From: Gracilaria gracilis
Lineage: Eukaryota > Rhodophyta > Florideophyceae > Gracilariales > Gracilariaceae
Length of the DNA: 64,000 bases
Assembly: GCA_030374805.1 (NCBI GenBank)
Contig: JARGSG010000096.1
Location: 1-64,000 of the forward strand
Direction: 5' to 3'
Made by a program: the position numbers and the translations under genes. Below, piece after piece: positions 19,047 to 28,737 of the stretch (position 1 is its first letter; every line of letters starts with the position of its first letter). Under the pieces are notes generated by a model. It searched no databases, was not told the origin of the DNA, and saw only the letters and a list, made by a program, of their open reading frames with translations.

Positions 19047-20549
19047 CTACAGTACATTACCGAGGATAATCGTGCTTCCCGACGCTGCACCACCTCTGGT
19101 GACGGTATAACCATTTGTGTAAGTCACAGAGAGCGAATCAACCCTCGAAAAGCCACCTAGTCCAAAGTGCAGAGTCTCGATATACGACCTTGAGATGGCA
19201 GCACCTGGGGAGCCTACTCGTTGGATCATTTTCCGACTACCGCCTCCTACTACAACAGTAACGACGGCGTGCAATGCAGTGGCCACACCATCGGGTGAGT
19301 TCCCTACTCGAACCTTGATGAAACGACGATTGTTGTTGAGTGACATGACGTTTCGGAAGAGCTTGAAATTACCAGGTTGTCCTTCTGTGTGATAGTCGCC
19401 TTGGCCTGATATGAGGTCCATGCGACCATCATCATCGTAATCGACCGCAACGGCATTGTCTCCTCTGACATTGCGCGGTCGAGAGATGAGGCCGTCAACC
19501 CTTCTAAACGTGCCGTCCCCGTTGTTAAGCAGCATGATGTCTGAGCTGGTGTATTGCGTGACAAAAACATCCATCCATCCATCGTTATTAAAGTCTCCCA
19601 CGGTAACACCGCGTGCCAGAGTGCCACGCGGTATACGCGCTTTGGCTGTGACATCGACAAAACGACCGCCCACATTCTCCAGTAGATAGTCATAAAACGT
19701 ATCGCCATACACCCATTTGAGATCACTTGACTTGGTTCTGGCAATGTACAGATCGAAATCTCCGTCGTTGTCATAATCGATTTCAGCGACAGCGACGGTG
19801 CCCATTCGCCCGATACCAGGCGGGAATATGTCGTTGGTCACGTCACGGAACTTCCATGGACCGATGACTCTGTACGCAGTGAGCATGTAATAATGTGTGA
19901 CAAGCTCCATGACTCTGTCATTGTCGACATCAATTGGGGAACCGTACCAGTTACGATCAGACTGAAAGCCTTGTGGGACGCGGAGCTTGTACTGCCCAAA
20001 GACGTTCTCGTACCCGAAATGAGAGGGGCCTCCACCTCTTGCCGGGGCGTTCATGAAGAGCAAGTCTGGATAGCCTGTGTGAGAAAACGAGAGGTCCATG
20101 AAAATGGCGGTCCTACCGCTGCCACCAGCGTGTTGAACGGCAAAAGACAGATTGGTAACGACTCGCTGAGGGCTGACTTCGTACAGCTGCGGGGAAGACG
20201 GGTTGCGACCAAAGTTGCCACCGGTAGATACAGTGAATCTCATATTCTTGGAATTGACTGAGACCGGCACTGGTACTATGCCATGATTGTCCCTCCACGA
20301 CTGCCATGAGGACTTTGAGAAGCGACCGTTTCCTTGATTGAAGTAAAGCTCGGCATAGTAGTTGTCGTGGTGACAGAACAGAAAGTCGGGGCGGCCATCG
20401 CGATCGAGATCAGCTACTGCGGGTCCGGCGTACTTCTTTCGAGGGTTGTTGGGCAAGCCGGCTGCCTGGGACACGTCCACAAAGGACGGGTTGTTCTGTG
20501 CGACGGCGAACGGGAGCACGACAAGCGCGAACAGAATGGGGAGATGCAT
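19047..20549 (-). CDS. Secreted CRTAC1-like FG-GAP/ASPIC-UnbV protein A
   Basis: A 500-residue protein. The start at 20549 is chosen because it begins a clean signal peptide (MHLPILFALVVLPFAVAQ); the in-frame upstream ATG would bury it behind 40 residues. Calcium-binding FG-GAP/VCBS loops of the form DxDxDG are at about residues 48 (DLDRDG), 258 (DYDNDG), 319 (DFNNDG) and 370 (DYDDDG), implying a beta-propeller. The C terminus (about 410-482) with VRVGNSPDG, HAVVTV, SRSYIETLHFGLGG and a final strand is an ASPIC/UnbV domain. The architecture matches animal CRTAC1 and bacterial/algal homologues. It is probably extracellular, perhaps matrix or adhesion; no enzymatic residues are evident. It is closest to protein B (shared NNPRKKY, GTFxRVDGLISRP), divergently transcribed from it. 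Confidence 0.92.
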   Translation of the reverse strand: MHLPILFALVVLPFAVAQNNPSFVDVSQAAGLPNNPRKKYAGPAVADLDRDGRPDFLFCHHDNYYAELYFNQGNGRFSKSSWQSWRDNHGIVPVPVSVNSKNMRFTVSTGGNFGRNPSSPQLYEVSPQRVVTNLSFAVQHAGGSGRTAIFMDLSFSHTGYPDLLFMNAPARGGGPSHFGYENVFGQYKLRVPQGFQSDRNWYGSPIDVDNDRVMELVTHYYMLTAYRVIGPWKFRDVTNDIFPPGIGRMGTVAVAEIDYDNDGDFDLYIARTKSSDLKWVYGDTFYDYLLENVGGRFVDVTAKARIPRGTLARGVTVGDFNNDGWMDVFVTQYTSSDIMLLNNGDGTFRRVDGLISRPRNVRGDNAVAVDYDDDGRMDLISGQGDYHTEGQPGNFKLFRNVMSLNNNRRFIKVRVGNSPDGVATALHAVVTVVVGGGSRKMIQRVGSPGAAISRSYIETLHFGLGGFSRVDSLSVTYTNGYTVTRGGAASGSTIILGNVL

Positions 20550-21505
20550 TGGGATTTGGGTGCGTGTGCGGAACGGACAGATGGTTCGAGCGTACCGTGG
20601 ATGGAGGCGGTGAACGTCGGCGGGGGTGCGCCTATGTAGGCAACCGCCTGGAAGATAGCACGTGGCCAAAAGCAGTTTCTACTGGTGTGACGGGGGGGCG
20701 CAGGGGGCGCGAGAGGTGGTGCGGGAGGGAGAGGCGACGTTCCATCGGTACCGTCGTATCCGGGGCAAGGGCGGGTGCGTCGGGCAATGAAGCTTTTCGC
20801 GGTGGCGCACAAGCTGTAAGAGCGCCAGTGTAGCATCACGCGTGATGCCGATCTGGCGATGTGACGAGTGCTCACATCTGGCAGGGCATTCGGCGGCGTT
20901 TAACGGCGTCGAAACGCTCGGCGCAGTCCATGGGCGCATGGACTGCGCCGAATCAGCGGGCGCTTTGCTTGCCGCTTGCGCCGCGCAAGTTGCGCGCACG
21001 CCCACGGCGCACTGCGTCGAAGCCGTTGCCGCTCCGTCGGCATCATGGCCGCAGCACGTGACGTATCCGATCTCAAAAAAAGCAACATGTTGTCGCCGCC
21101 GGAGCTGTGTAATCAGCCGTGTCCACCTCTCACACGTGGCCGCACGCCATCCGTGTCTGCGTGGCATGCGTGTGTCGCCAACAAGGACGCACAATTCTTG
21201 TTTCCTTTTTGTGCAGCTCAGCATAGCCCTCACCACGCGCCACGAAGGTAGCCTAGCTATCTATCATACACACAAAGTTTACAAAGCTGCCAGCCCGCCA
21301 TGTTCACCGTCACCACAGTGCCACCAACATATAAATACCCTCCCCGAGGCCGCCGCTACCGCAACCAACGTTACCGCTCCCGCTGCCACCGCCGCTACCA
21401 CCGCCGCCGCCGTCGTCTATAGTTAGATACCACACGTCGGCGCCACCCCGTCGCCACACCGTCACCACGCTGTCTCCTAAAGTCGCCCAGTTATCGTCTC
21501 GCGCC
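20550..21505. other. Divergent intergenic region, GC-rich
   Basis: Separates protein A (minus) from the small secreted cysteine protein (plus). It contains a perfect 13-bp inverted repeat with a 6-nt loop (20919-20931 and 20938-20950, arm CGGCGCAGTCCAT) and a TATA box at 21330. Long open frames here are composition artefacts of GC-rich DNA. Confidence 0.5.
21330..21337 (+). promoter_or_regulatory. TATA box for the small secreted cysteine protein
   Basis: TATAAATA lies about 170 bp upstream of the ATG at 21506 in otherwise GC-rich DNA. Confidence 0.5.
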
Positions 21506-21976
21506 ATGCGCCCGTTTCGTGTGCCCGCTCTCGCGACTCTGCTCGCCGCGTGCGTGACGCTCGCCGTTGCGCACCCACCGGTCGCCGTCATCTTCTGCAA
21601 CAGCGCCGACGGCTGCGCCACCGACGACGGCTGGCAGCTGTCGTGTCCTGCCTTCGAGCCCATCCCCAACGCCACCGTGCGCGTGCTCAAGTCGCTCTCC
21701 ATCAATGACTTCTACGTCGTCATCGACACCATCACGCTGCCGGAGGCGTCGCTCATGTTCGCGATCAACCCCAACGACTCGCCGGTGCAAACCATTCCGC
21801 CCGACGCCGTGCCGCCCTCTGAGGAGCCGTTCTTACCGGAGGAAGTGTTCAACCGAGGTCGCTTGGCCAGGTTTCCGAGGTGCACCCGCCGCCCGCCGGG
21901 CGTGTTCAGGGATGGTCGTTACTTCCCGTTTGGTGTTGCGTTCGGCAGTTGCTGTCGCCCGTGTAGCTTCACCTAG
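21506..21976 (+). CDS. Small secreted cysteine-containing protein, unknown
   Basis: A 156-residue protein. An N-terminal signal peptide (MRPFRVPALATLLAACVTLAVA) is followed by a mature domain with cysteines near the start (FCNSADGCATDDGWQLSC) and at the end (RCTRRP, GSCCRPC), suggesting disulphide bridges linking the two ends. I do not recognise the family. The single intact frame, signal peptide, upstream TATA box and placement between two secreted-protein genes support a real gene. Codon use is strongly GC-rich, as in the start of its neighbour at 28738. Confidence 0.65.
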   Translation: MRPFRVPALATLLAACVTLAVAHPPVAVIFCNSADGCATDDGWQLSCPAFEPIPNATVRVLKSLSINDFYVVIDTITLPEASLMFAINPNDSPVQTIPPDAVPPSEEPFLPEEVFNRGRLARFPRCTRRPPGVFRDGRYFPFGVAFGSCCRPCSFT

Positions 21977-22880
21977 ATAAGGTTAACGCTTTAGTCATTT
22001 ATTACGTAACTTAAATTATTGCACATGCGTAGAGCACACGCCGGCCGCGCTTCCTTCTTCACTGCCCATCCACCCACCAACGGTTAGCCTTCTACCCAGA
22101 AGAGCATCATCGTCACCTGTGTCATTGGCCGCTCACCGATAGTTCTTCAAGTGCACAGAACAGCCTCCCACACAAGGACACCACACTCACAGCAAAACCC
22201 TTGTCGCCCCTGTGCTTTGTACTTATACTCTGGGTGTATCGATAGCACACGCTCGATAGCACCCGCTCTCCGCCACATTCGTCGTTATCTTCTTCGTCGG
22301 CCTTGCGCAACCTATCCAACCTAGCCTTACAAAGTTGGTACAAGGGTGCAAAGGTACCAGCTGTCGCCCTCAAAAACCTAGCTGATTGCTCGGGCCATTC
22401 ATATTGTCTAGTGTCGGGGCCGACCACCAGCACCGTGCGCTGTAAACACATTGCGAGCCGTTGGCGGACGAGCACTGCATGATGTGCTGCTGGTCCAGCC
22501 ACAGCTGTGTAATATGGATACACAGCTTGGGAATGACAACAGGATACACACTGTGTATTCTGTCGTCATTCTCAAGCAAACTCAGTCAGTTGCAACTTGG
22601 CTGCGCTGGATGCGGCTCGTGCGTGGCTGGATGTACGGACGAGTGCTGCCGCCCCTTAGCGCCGCCCATTCCGGTCGCCCCCGTCGCCTAGCCGCCCTTA
22701 CTGCCGCACGTGAGAGCTGCGCGTGCTGCCTCGCCTCATCGCCATCAGTGCATGCTGATGCAAGCATCCATTTCTACATTCTATCTTATAAGCATGACCG
22801 CCATGCCACATTCACCCGAGTCCTGTCCGTGGCACTGTGCGGTGGCACTGCCAAGTACCGTCGTACTCAGTCCTTAACAT
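21977..22880. other. Intergenic with a foldback and TATA box
   Basis: Holds a hairpin with 25-bp arms (22526-22550 and 22552-22576, three mismatches, 1-nt loop). TATAAGCA at 22787-22794 is 94 bp before the protein B start. No gene is supported; overlapping frames on both strands look like chance. Confidence 0.5.
22787..22794 (+). promoter_or_regulatory. TATA box for protein B
   Basis: TATAAGCA lies 94 bp upstream of ATG 22881. Confidence 0.4.
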
Positions 22881-24401
22881 ATGGCCTCCTTCGTGCGTTT
22901 CTTGCCAGTGCTGTTCGCCGTTTGGCGAGTTGCCGTCGCGAACTCCGTTACGCCGGCCTTCGAAAAGGTAACCGCCACCGCCGGTCTGCCCGCCAATAAT
23001 CCGCGAAAGAAGTATGGCGGTCCTACTGTCGTTGATCTTGACCGAGATGGCTTACCGGATCTCCTTTTCTGTCATCACGATGACTACTTTGCCGAGGTAT
23101 ACTACAATGATGGTGGTGTGTTTTCTAAAGGCGACTTCTCTGTGTGGCGCGATAGTCATGGCATGGTTCCCACTCCCATTTCACCAACCACGCGAAACAT
23201 GCGCTTCTCTTTGTCTGTCGGAGGTTCCTTTGGACTGTTTCCAACGCGCCCGGAATTCTTTGAGGCCGATACCAGTCGCTCCATCATCAATATTACAGCC
23301 GCCGCTGGTGTCGACCGGAATGGCGGTCGCGGTCGAACTGCAATTTACATGGATTTGTCGTTCGATAACCCCGCGTATCCGGATGTCATCTTTATGAATG
23401 CCAAGCCGAGAGATGATGGACCTTCTCACTTTGCGTACCAGAATGTTGGCGGATTCTATACATTGCGCACTCTTCCTGGCTTCGAGTTTGACAGGAACTG
23501 GTACGGCTCCGCAATTGACATTGACGGAGACCGCGTTATGGAGCTTGTCGTTCATTACAACAAACTTGCAGCGTACAAACTGGTTGCGCCCTTCCAGTTC
23601 GAGGACATCACCGCCAGTGTGTTTCCGCCGGACATCGAACGATACGGTATAGTTGCTATCGCCGAATTTGATTATGACAATGATGGTGACTTTGATCTGT
23701 ACGTTGCGAGGACTAAGTCCGGTGATCTTCAGTGGTCGCCTGGCAACCACTTTGACGATTACTTGTTCCGTAATGATGGTGGTAAGTTTGTTGACGTTAC
23801 TGATGCGGCCAACATCCCTCGGGGAACTACTACCAGAGGGGTGACGGTAGCGGACTTTAACAACGATGGACACATAGATATCTTTGTCACACAATACGTC
23901 GATGCGGATATTATGCTACTTAATCGCGGTGACGGAACGTTTGAGCGCGTTGATGGTCTTATTTCTCGTCCCAATGGCGTGAGGGGAGACAATGCACAAG
24001 CCATTGATTACAATGGGGACGGGATGATGGACATTATCAGCAGTCAAGGCGACCAACATGATACAGGTCTCAGGGGGGGTTACGAACTGTTCCGCAATAT
24101 TTTGCCCAACGCATTGAATTCGCGATACTTAAAGGTGCGCGTTGGAAATGCTCCAGACGGATCTGCGACGCCGTTGCATGCGGTGGTGACTGTCGTTGCG
24201 GGAGATGGAGAAAGAAGGATGATGAGACGTGTCGGCACTCCTGGTGCTGCTGTGTCGAGGTCTTACGTTGAGACCCTGCATTTCGGGTTGGGTGGATATG
24301 CATATGCTAATTCCATTGAAGTGATATGGACGAGTGGCTACAAGTTGACGCGAAGAGAAGTTGCTTCGCACACTCAAACAATCACTGTGGGTGACGTATA
24401 G
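22881..24401 (+). CDS. Secreted CRTAC1-like FG-GAP/ASPIC-UnbV protein B
   Basis: A 506-residue protein with signal peptide (MASFVRFLPVLFAVWRVAVA). It shares protein A's plan throughout: NNPRKKYGGP, DLDRDG, DYDNDG, DFNNDG and DYNGDG loops for calcium in a predicted propeller, then a C-terminal ASPIC/UnbV domain (VRVGNAPDG, HAVVTVV, SRSYVETLHFGLGG). The SRSYxETLHFGLGG string is nearly identical in A and B. It is probably extracellular, with a binding or structural role inferred from CRTAC1 relatives. The start is fixed by the signal peptide and by the TATA box 94 bp upstream. A, B and C form a local duplicated family within 11.3 kb. Confidence 0.92.
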   Translation: MASFVRFLPVLFAVWRVAVANSVTPAFEKVTATAGLPANNPRKKYGGPTVVDLDRDGLPDLLFCHHDDYFAEVYYNDGGVFSKGDFSVWRDSHGMVPTPISPTTRNMRFSLSVGGSFGLFPTRPEFFEADTSRSIINITAAAGVDRNGGRGRTAIYMDLSFDNPAYPDVIFMNAKPRDDGPSHFAYQNVGGFYTLRTLPGFEFDRNWYGSAIDIDGDRVMELVVHYNKLAAYKLVAPFQFEDITASVFPPDIERYGIVAIAEFDYDNDGDFDLYVARTKSGDLQWSPGNHFDDYLFRNDGGKFVDVTDAANIPRGTTTRGVTVADFNNDGHIDIFVTQYVDADIMLLNRGDGTFERVDGLISRPNGVRGDNAQAIDYNGDGMMDIISSQGDQHDTGLRGGYELFRNILPNALNSRYLKVRVGNAPDGSATPLHAVVTVVAGDGERRMMRRVGTPGAAVSRSYVETLHFGLGGYAYANSIEVIWTSGYKLTRREVASHTQTITVGDV

Positions 24402-26151
24402 GATTTTCCACGCATTTTGATTCTTATCCTGATCGCGATTTCCGGAGTTTGCGAGTTGTGATGGAGGACGAAGTGCATCGCAAGAGGGTTCCTGGAACTC
24501 ACTCTCAGCGTATAGAATTTTCGCCATCAAGCACGTTTTTTTTTTGCAAGCTGTATCTAACCAGGGTTCACTCAAGGCTTCTGGCCCAAAGTTCAGTACT
24601 CTGAAATGCACATATACCACGATAATGCATGTGGGGCAAATACCATGTCTGTCGCGTTGAACAGATGGTGGCCTGGTTCCATTTGTTGAACATTTGCTTA
24701 ACTCTGAACCACCAAGGTAAACTTGAGAAAAGCTTTTGTTCTTCCCCAACACTTCATGTGTCGACACCTTAGAAAAGACGTTGCTGTATCGAACACCGTT
24801 CAGGTGTGTGCTCTTTTGGCAAGCGCAGCAATGGAGGGGATATCTCCCTTTCCCGCATTTGCCTTGACCAACATGTAGAGCAATCCACACTGATTCAGGC
24901 GATGATCACGGTGGCTTACAGTAGTCGCTTGCCCTCTGCCCTCTTCCTTTATTCTTATTGTTATGAAATGTTTTATAACCGCTCGGTTATAAATCATACT
25001 GAAGACACTTAAAGAGTATTAACTCATACCAGACGTCATATCGCCGTTACGGCGTTAGTACCTTCGTTAAATTGGTGGACGCTGTATAAAGATCTTGCCG
25101 GTAGAGATGTAGCGGAATTGGTACACGACCGATATTCATCATACAGTACCAGACGGCTAGGGTGTGTCTTAACATTTCCAATTCTACCTCTAGTTCCTAC
25201 GGCCGCATAACCTGATGAGGACGCCAAGCAAAAAAGAAAACATAACTGTAATCTTCGTATGTCTCTCTCTTGGTCTAAACTCTGCACACTTGCTCGCGAA
25301 CCAGATTCAGCAGTTGTTTGTTGACGCAATGTTCTCGTTTAAGGTTACCAATTGAAAGAGACATATGGGATGTCTAACCCTTTGGATATATTCCGAAAGA
25401 ACGATTGTGGTGGTAACGTACCAGTACTCGGCCTCTGTCGGAGATCTGCAGCAGGATGACGGCATATACAAATGTATTTGTCCACCACGCCTGGGGAGGT
25501 AGAGAAGACACCTGAATTCCTTTTGGCAATGGGAAGTAATTTGCTCCGTGACGTGATTTGTACGCGAGGAGCAGGTCCATTCGCCCAATGAGAAGGAAGG
25601 GGCCGACGAACACAAAAAGACATGCTTTGGCTGTTCATTTTGTGGAAAGAGAAAATGTAATGAGAGTGGTAGAAAACTAGTGGCACTCAAATCCAAACGC
25701 CGAGCTAGCTTATTCTATCCGCTCTTCGTCTGCGGATAATGATAGGGAAAAGTGCATACAGGGGTAGCTGATATTCTGTTTCTGCAAAGAAAACATTGTG
25801 GAGTAGGGCGCCATCATAGGTTTGACCGGAAAGCAAGAACGTTGAGACCAGGCGTTCTGCAAGTGTGGGTTGATGGCATGCACTTCCCGTACAAAATGGC
25901 TCGAAGATCATTGATTATGGTCGTAGTTTTAAGAAGTTAAAGAAGATCAGACGATTGAATGCAATACTACGCTAAACGACTTAGAACACAAGTCAACAAT
26001 GCTTCTGAGATGGACATGCGGCCCACTATAATAATCTGACGGTGATGCCTTCCGCAATGATCCCGGAAAAAGAAAAGTGCGACTTTTCGCGAGCCAAACT
26101 GAACATCCCTTCAAGCAAATGTTTCCGTCGTACCTCCTCCACTAGTACTAG
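24402..26151. other. Intergenic, no gene recognised
   Basis: 1.75 kb between converging genes (B plus, the cysteine-repeat gene minus), so it should hold both 3' UTRs. No convincing gene, RNA or repeat was found; minus-strand frames at 24129-24890 and 25307-25696 lack family signatures and overlap a real gene or each other. Confidence 0.5.
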
Positions 26152-27291
26152 CTACGAGCAGGTCCCAGTAATCTGGTCGTACGTCATGGGCTTCGGACAT
26201 GCACCGCATTTTAACGTACTTGCTAACAGAACCTTGTTAAAGCCACACTCGTAACATACTGATGATCCTGGCTTTGCGAAACTTCCTTCGGCACACGGGA
26301 AACAGAAGCTCATTTTGCCACCGTCACTCACTGCGTTGATGGGACACCGCTCGCACGTGAGATCCAACGTATTATAGAACTCACCCTCAGCACAGGCTGC
26401 ACACGTGCCATCCTTCATCAACGCCGTGTGAACGGGGCACGTGATGCACTCGGTTGCTCCCTTGAAGGAAAAACTGTCGCCGGCACACGCGAAGCACGAG
26501 TTCATTGCGTTTCTCTCCCTCGTGAACGTGCCAGGCTGGCAAAGGCTACATGTCTTGGAATCCGAATTGTAGGAGGAACCCGCGGGACAATCACCGCACT
26601 TTCCGTTCGCCTTGAGAGCGGTTCCTTTCGGACATATCCTGCAACTGGCTGCCCCTTCGCCAGAGAAGCCCAGCGGCGGGCATCGAATGCATGGCCCCTG
26701 CCCAACGTTTGCTTTGAAAAAGCCAGAGCTACACGGTGTACATTCGCGAGGACCGACAAGATAAGTGAATCCTTTGGGGCACTTTCCACATTTCTTGCCA
26801 CCGAGGAAAACCTGCCCGGGGGAGCACTTGGTGCACTTGGTGGCACCATCGCCTGAGAAAGAGTTTGCTGGGCAGTCAAGACATTGAGACTCCCCCGGTA
26901 GAGGTTGGTAGGTATCTCTCTGACACGGCTGACATGAAGCGAAACCGCCGAACTTAACAAAGATCGTTCCAGCTTTGCACATTGAACAGCTGCCGCTGGC
27001 CGTTTGCACAGATCCTTCGGGGCAGACACACTCTGTGCGGGATGGATCTGGAATGGTGGTTAAAGAACATTTTGTGCACGATGCGGCGCCGCCACTGGCA
27101 CTTATTGTTCCCGACGGGCACGGTATGCAGCCACTTTGACCCGACTTCATTTGAAAGGTACCTGGGGGGCATTCAGCGCATTTGGTGGGAGTGACAAAGA
27201 AGTAGCCAGGTTTGCATTCCTTCAAGATTGGTTTTCCAGTGGCCAGAAGAAACAGGGAAGCGAAAAAGGCGATATAGGAAAGGGAAAGCAT
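26152..27291 (-). CDS. Secreted cysteine-repeat protein (GCC2/GCC3, TNFR/ephrin-receptor-like)
   Basis: A 379-residue protein with signal peptide (MLSLSYIAFFASLFLLATG). The rest is a chain of about eight repeats of roughly 40-45 residues with the pattern CxxGxxF...C..CPxGTF...G...C..C (for example CPPGTFQ, CPSGTIS, CPAGSSYN, CQPGTFT). This is the GCC2/GCC3 or ephrin-receptor-like cysteine module, found in extracellular parts of receptors and matrix proteins of many eukaryotes. No transmembrane helix or kinase follows, so it is probably fully secreted. A TATA box is about 95 bp upstream. The ligand is unknown. Confidence 0.88.
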   Translation of the reverse strand: MLSLSYIAFFASLFLLATGKPILKECKPGYFFVTPTKCAECPPGTFQMKSGQSGCIPCPSGTISASGGAASCTKCSLTTIPDPSRTECVCPEGSVQTASGSCSMCKAGTIFVKFGGFASCQPCQRDTYQPLPGESQCLDCPANSFSGDGATKCTKCSPGQVFLGGKKCGKCPKGFTYLVGPRECTPCSSGFFKANVGQGPCIRCPPLGFSGEGAASCRICPKGTALKANGKCGDCPAGSSYNSDSKTCSLCQPGTFTRERNAMNSCFACAGDSFSFKGATECITCPVHTALMKDGTCAACAEGEFYNTLDLTCERCPINAVSDGGKMSFCFPCAEGSFAKPGSSVCYECGFNKVLLASTLKCGACPKPMTYDQITGTCS

Positions 27292-27386
27292 TGTTGGGAG
27301 GTGTTGGCAGTGCTCGGTATGGACAAAGTTGGCGAGTGAGTGTACCGATGCGAGGTAACAGATAGCGTGAAGGAAGTAGGGGCGTC

Positions 27387-27394
27387 ATTTTATA
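27387..27394 (-). promoter_or_regulatory. TATA box for the cysteine-repeat protein
   Basis: The minus strand reads TATAAAAT about 95 bp upstream of the start at 27291. Confidence 0.55.
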
Positions 27395-28737
27395 GGAAAC
27401 AGGAGGCAACCGCTCGGCGGACAGTGCGCGGGAGGGATCGACTCTAGGGAAGTGTGTTTTCCCTAGTTTGTAGCAGAGCGGAGCGGGAATGATGGCGATG
27501 ACGACAATGAAAAGGTAGCCGATATCTCGGGTGGAGTTTGATAGGCTGCAAAGTTGCCAATATTGAAGGACCACGTCGGTAGGTTTCACATTGGTGACTG
27601 TACCTGTACCATGTTGCTTACATGGTCTCGAGACAAGCTTGTAGACGCGATGTAGATATCGAACTCGCACGTCGTAAGAGGAAAAGTGTTGAACACCAAT
27701 CTGTAAGAAGCGGAGTGCGATATTCTTGCACACGCAAGCACGACATAAGGTCGTTCATCGCGTTGACCCGCAATGATATCCACGGGGATGCGTCCATTGG
27801 GTGGGAACATGGACCTCGAGAGTGGCCACGCCAAGCACAGGAAATGGTCTGTAAAGACGGGGTGCTGAACGGTGTTCTTCTCAGACTGATGCACGCGATT
27901 CGTCAGCTTGGCTCCTAGCCATTGCTGGTTACGAGTGGACGGTTCTGTAAACATGATTCGCATTGTGGTCATTACCAACGGTACCTCTACTGTACTGTGT
28001 CGGGCGTAAGCGTGACTTTGCTGTTGGGGAGTAGTTGTTACAAAGGCATGTTCCACTCAGACGGGGATGATGATACGCGCCATACTGTGTGAGCCAGCGT
28101 GTGTGATATGGCAGTGGGAGCGAGGGCAACGGCCTTAACGTGATGTTCATGTGGAGCTAGCATAAGGCGGTGACTTGCGGCTCCAATCGGAACGAACAGC
28201 ACTCAAGAGAGCAAACCAGGCTTGCGCTGTTAGCACTATTGTGCCTAGGGAGTAGATGAACCGAGTGGGCGTCAAACGGCGCATGAGCTGGTGAGCGCAT
28301 CGGGGGGGAGCGAGGGATGTTTGGGCGAGTGGGGAAGGCGCGATGAGCACGACGCGACTCGACGCGACGCCACGCGCTCCTGTTGACCGGAAGTCGACGG
28401 CGTGCAGGCGAGCTCGGTGGAAAAGGTGTGCCGTGCGAGAGCGGCTGCGTGAAGCGAATGGCGGTGCGTTGCCAAACCATACGCGTGGCAACCACGCGCC
28501 ACGCGTCGTGCCGCCGCAGCTGCCGATCTCCGTCGCGTGCGGGCCGCTATGATTCACCGTCGCCATCTCCTCGCATGGAACGAGCCGCCAGCTCCATCGC
28601 TGTGTGGCGCGTGATGACGTGAGCCGCCGCTCGCTCAAGGCGCGCGCCCACCATCGCCGCCATATGGAGCGTCCACTTCCCGCGCCGTTCGCGACGACCG
28701 CTGCTCTTCCCCACCGTCGCTTTCACCCCCTCGCACC
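27395..28737. other. Divergent intergenic region
   Basis: Between the minus-strand cysteine-repeat gene and plus-strand protein C. The right half is very GC-rich and open on both strands without a recognisable protein. No TATA box for protein C was found. Confidence 0.45.

Noticed and set aside
20414-21426. Several long frames on both strands between 20.4 and 21.4 kb
   Set aside because: GC-rich composition keeps many frames open; no domain, signal peptide or consistent coding pattern.
22122-22999. Frames on both strands upstream of protein B
   Set aside because: They overlap the hairpin and the real gene start and show no family signature.
24129-24890. 253-codon minus-strand frame overlapping the end of protein B
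   Set aside because: Mostly antisense to a well-supported gene; no recognisable domain.
27586-28056. 156-codon minus-strand frame
   Set aside because: No signal peptide, motif or promoter, and a plus-strand frame overlaps it; likely chance.
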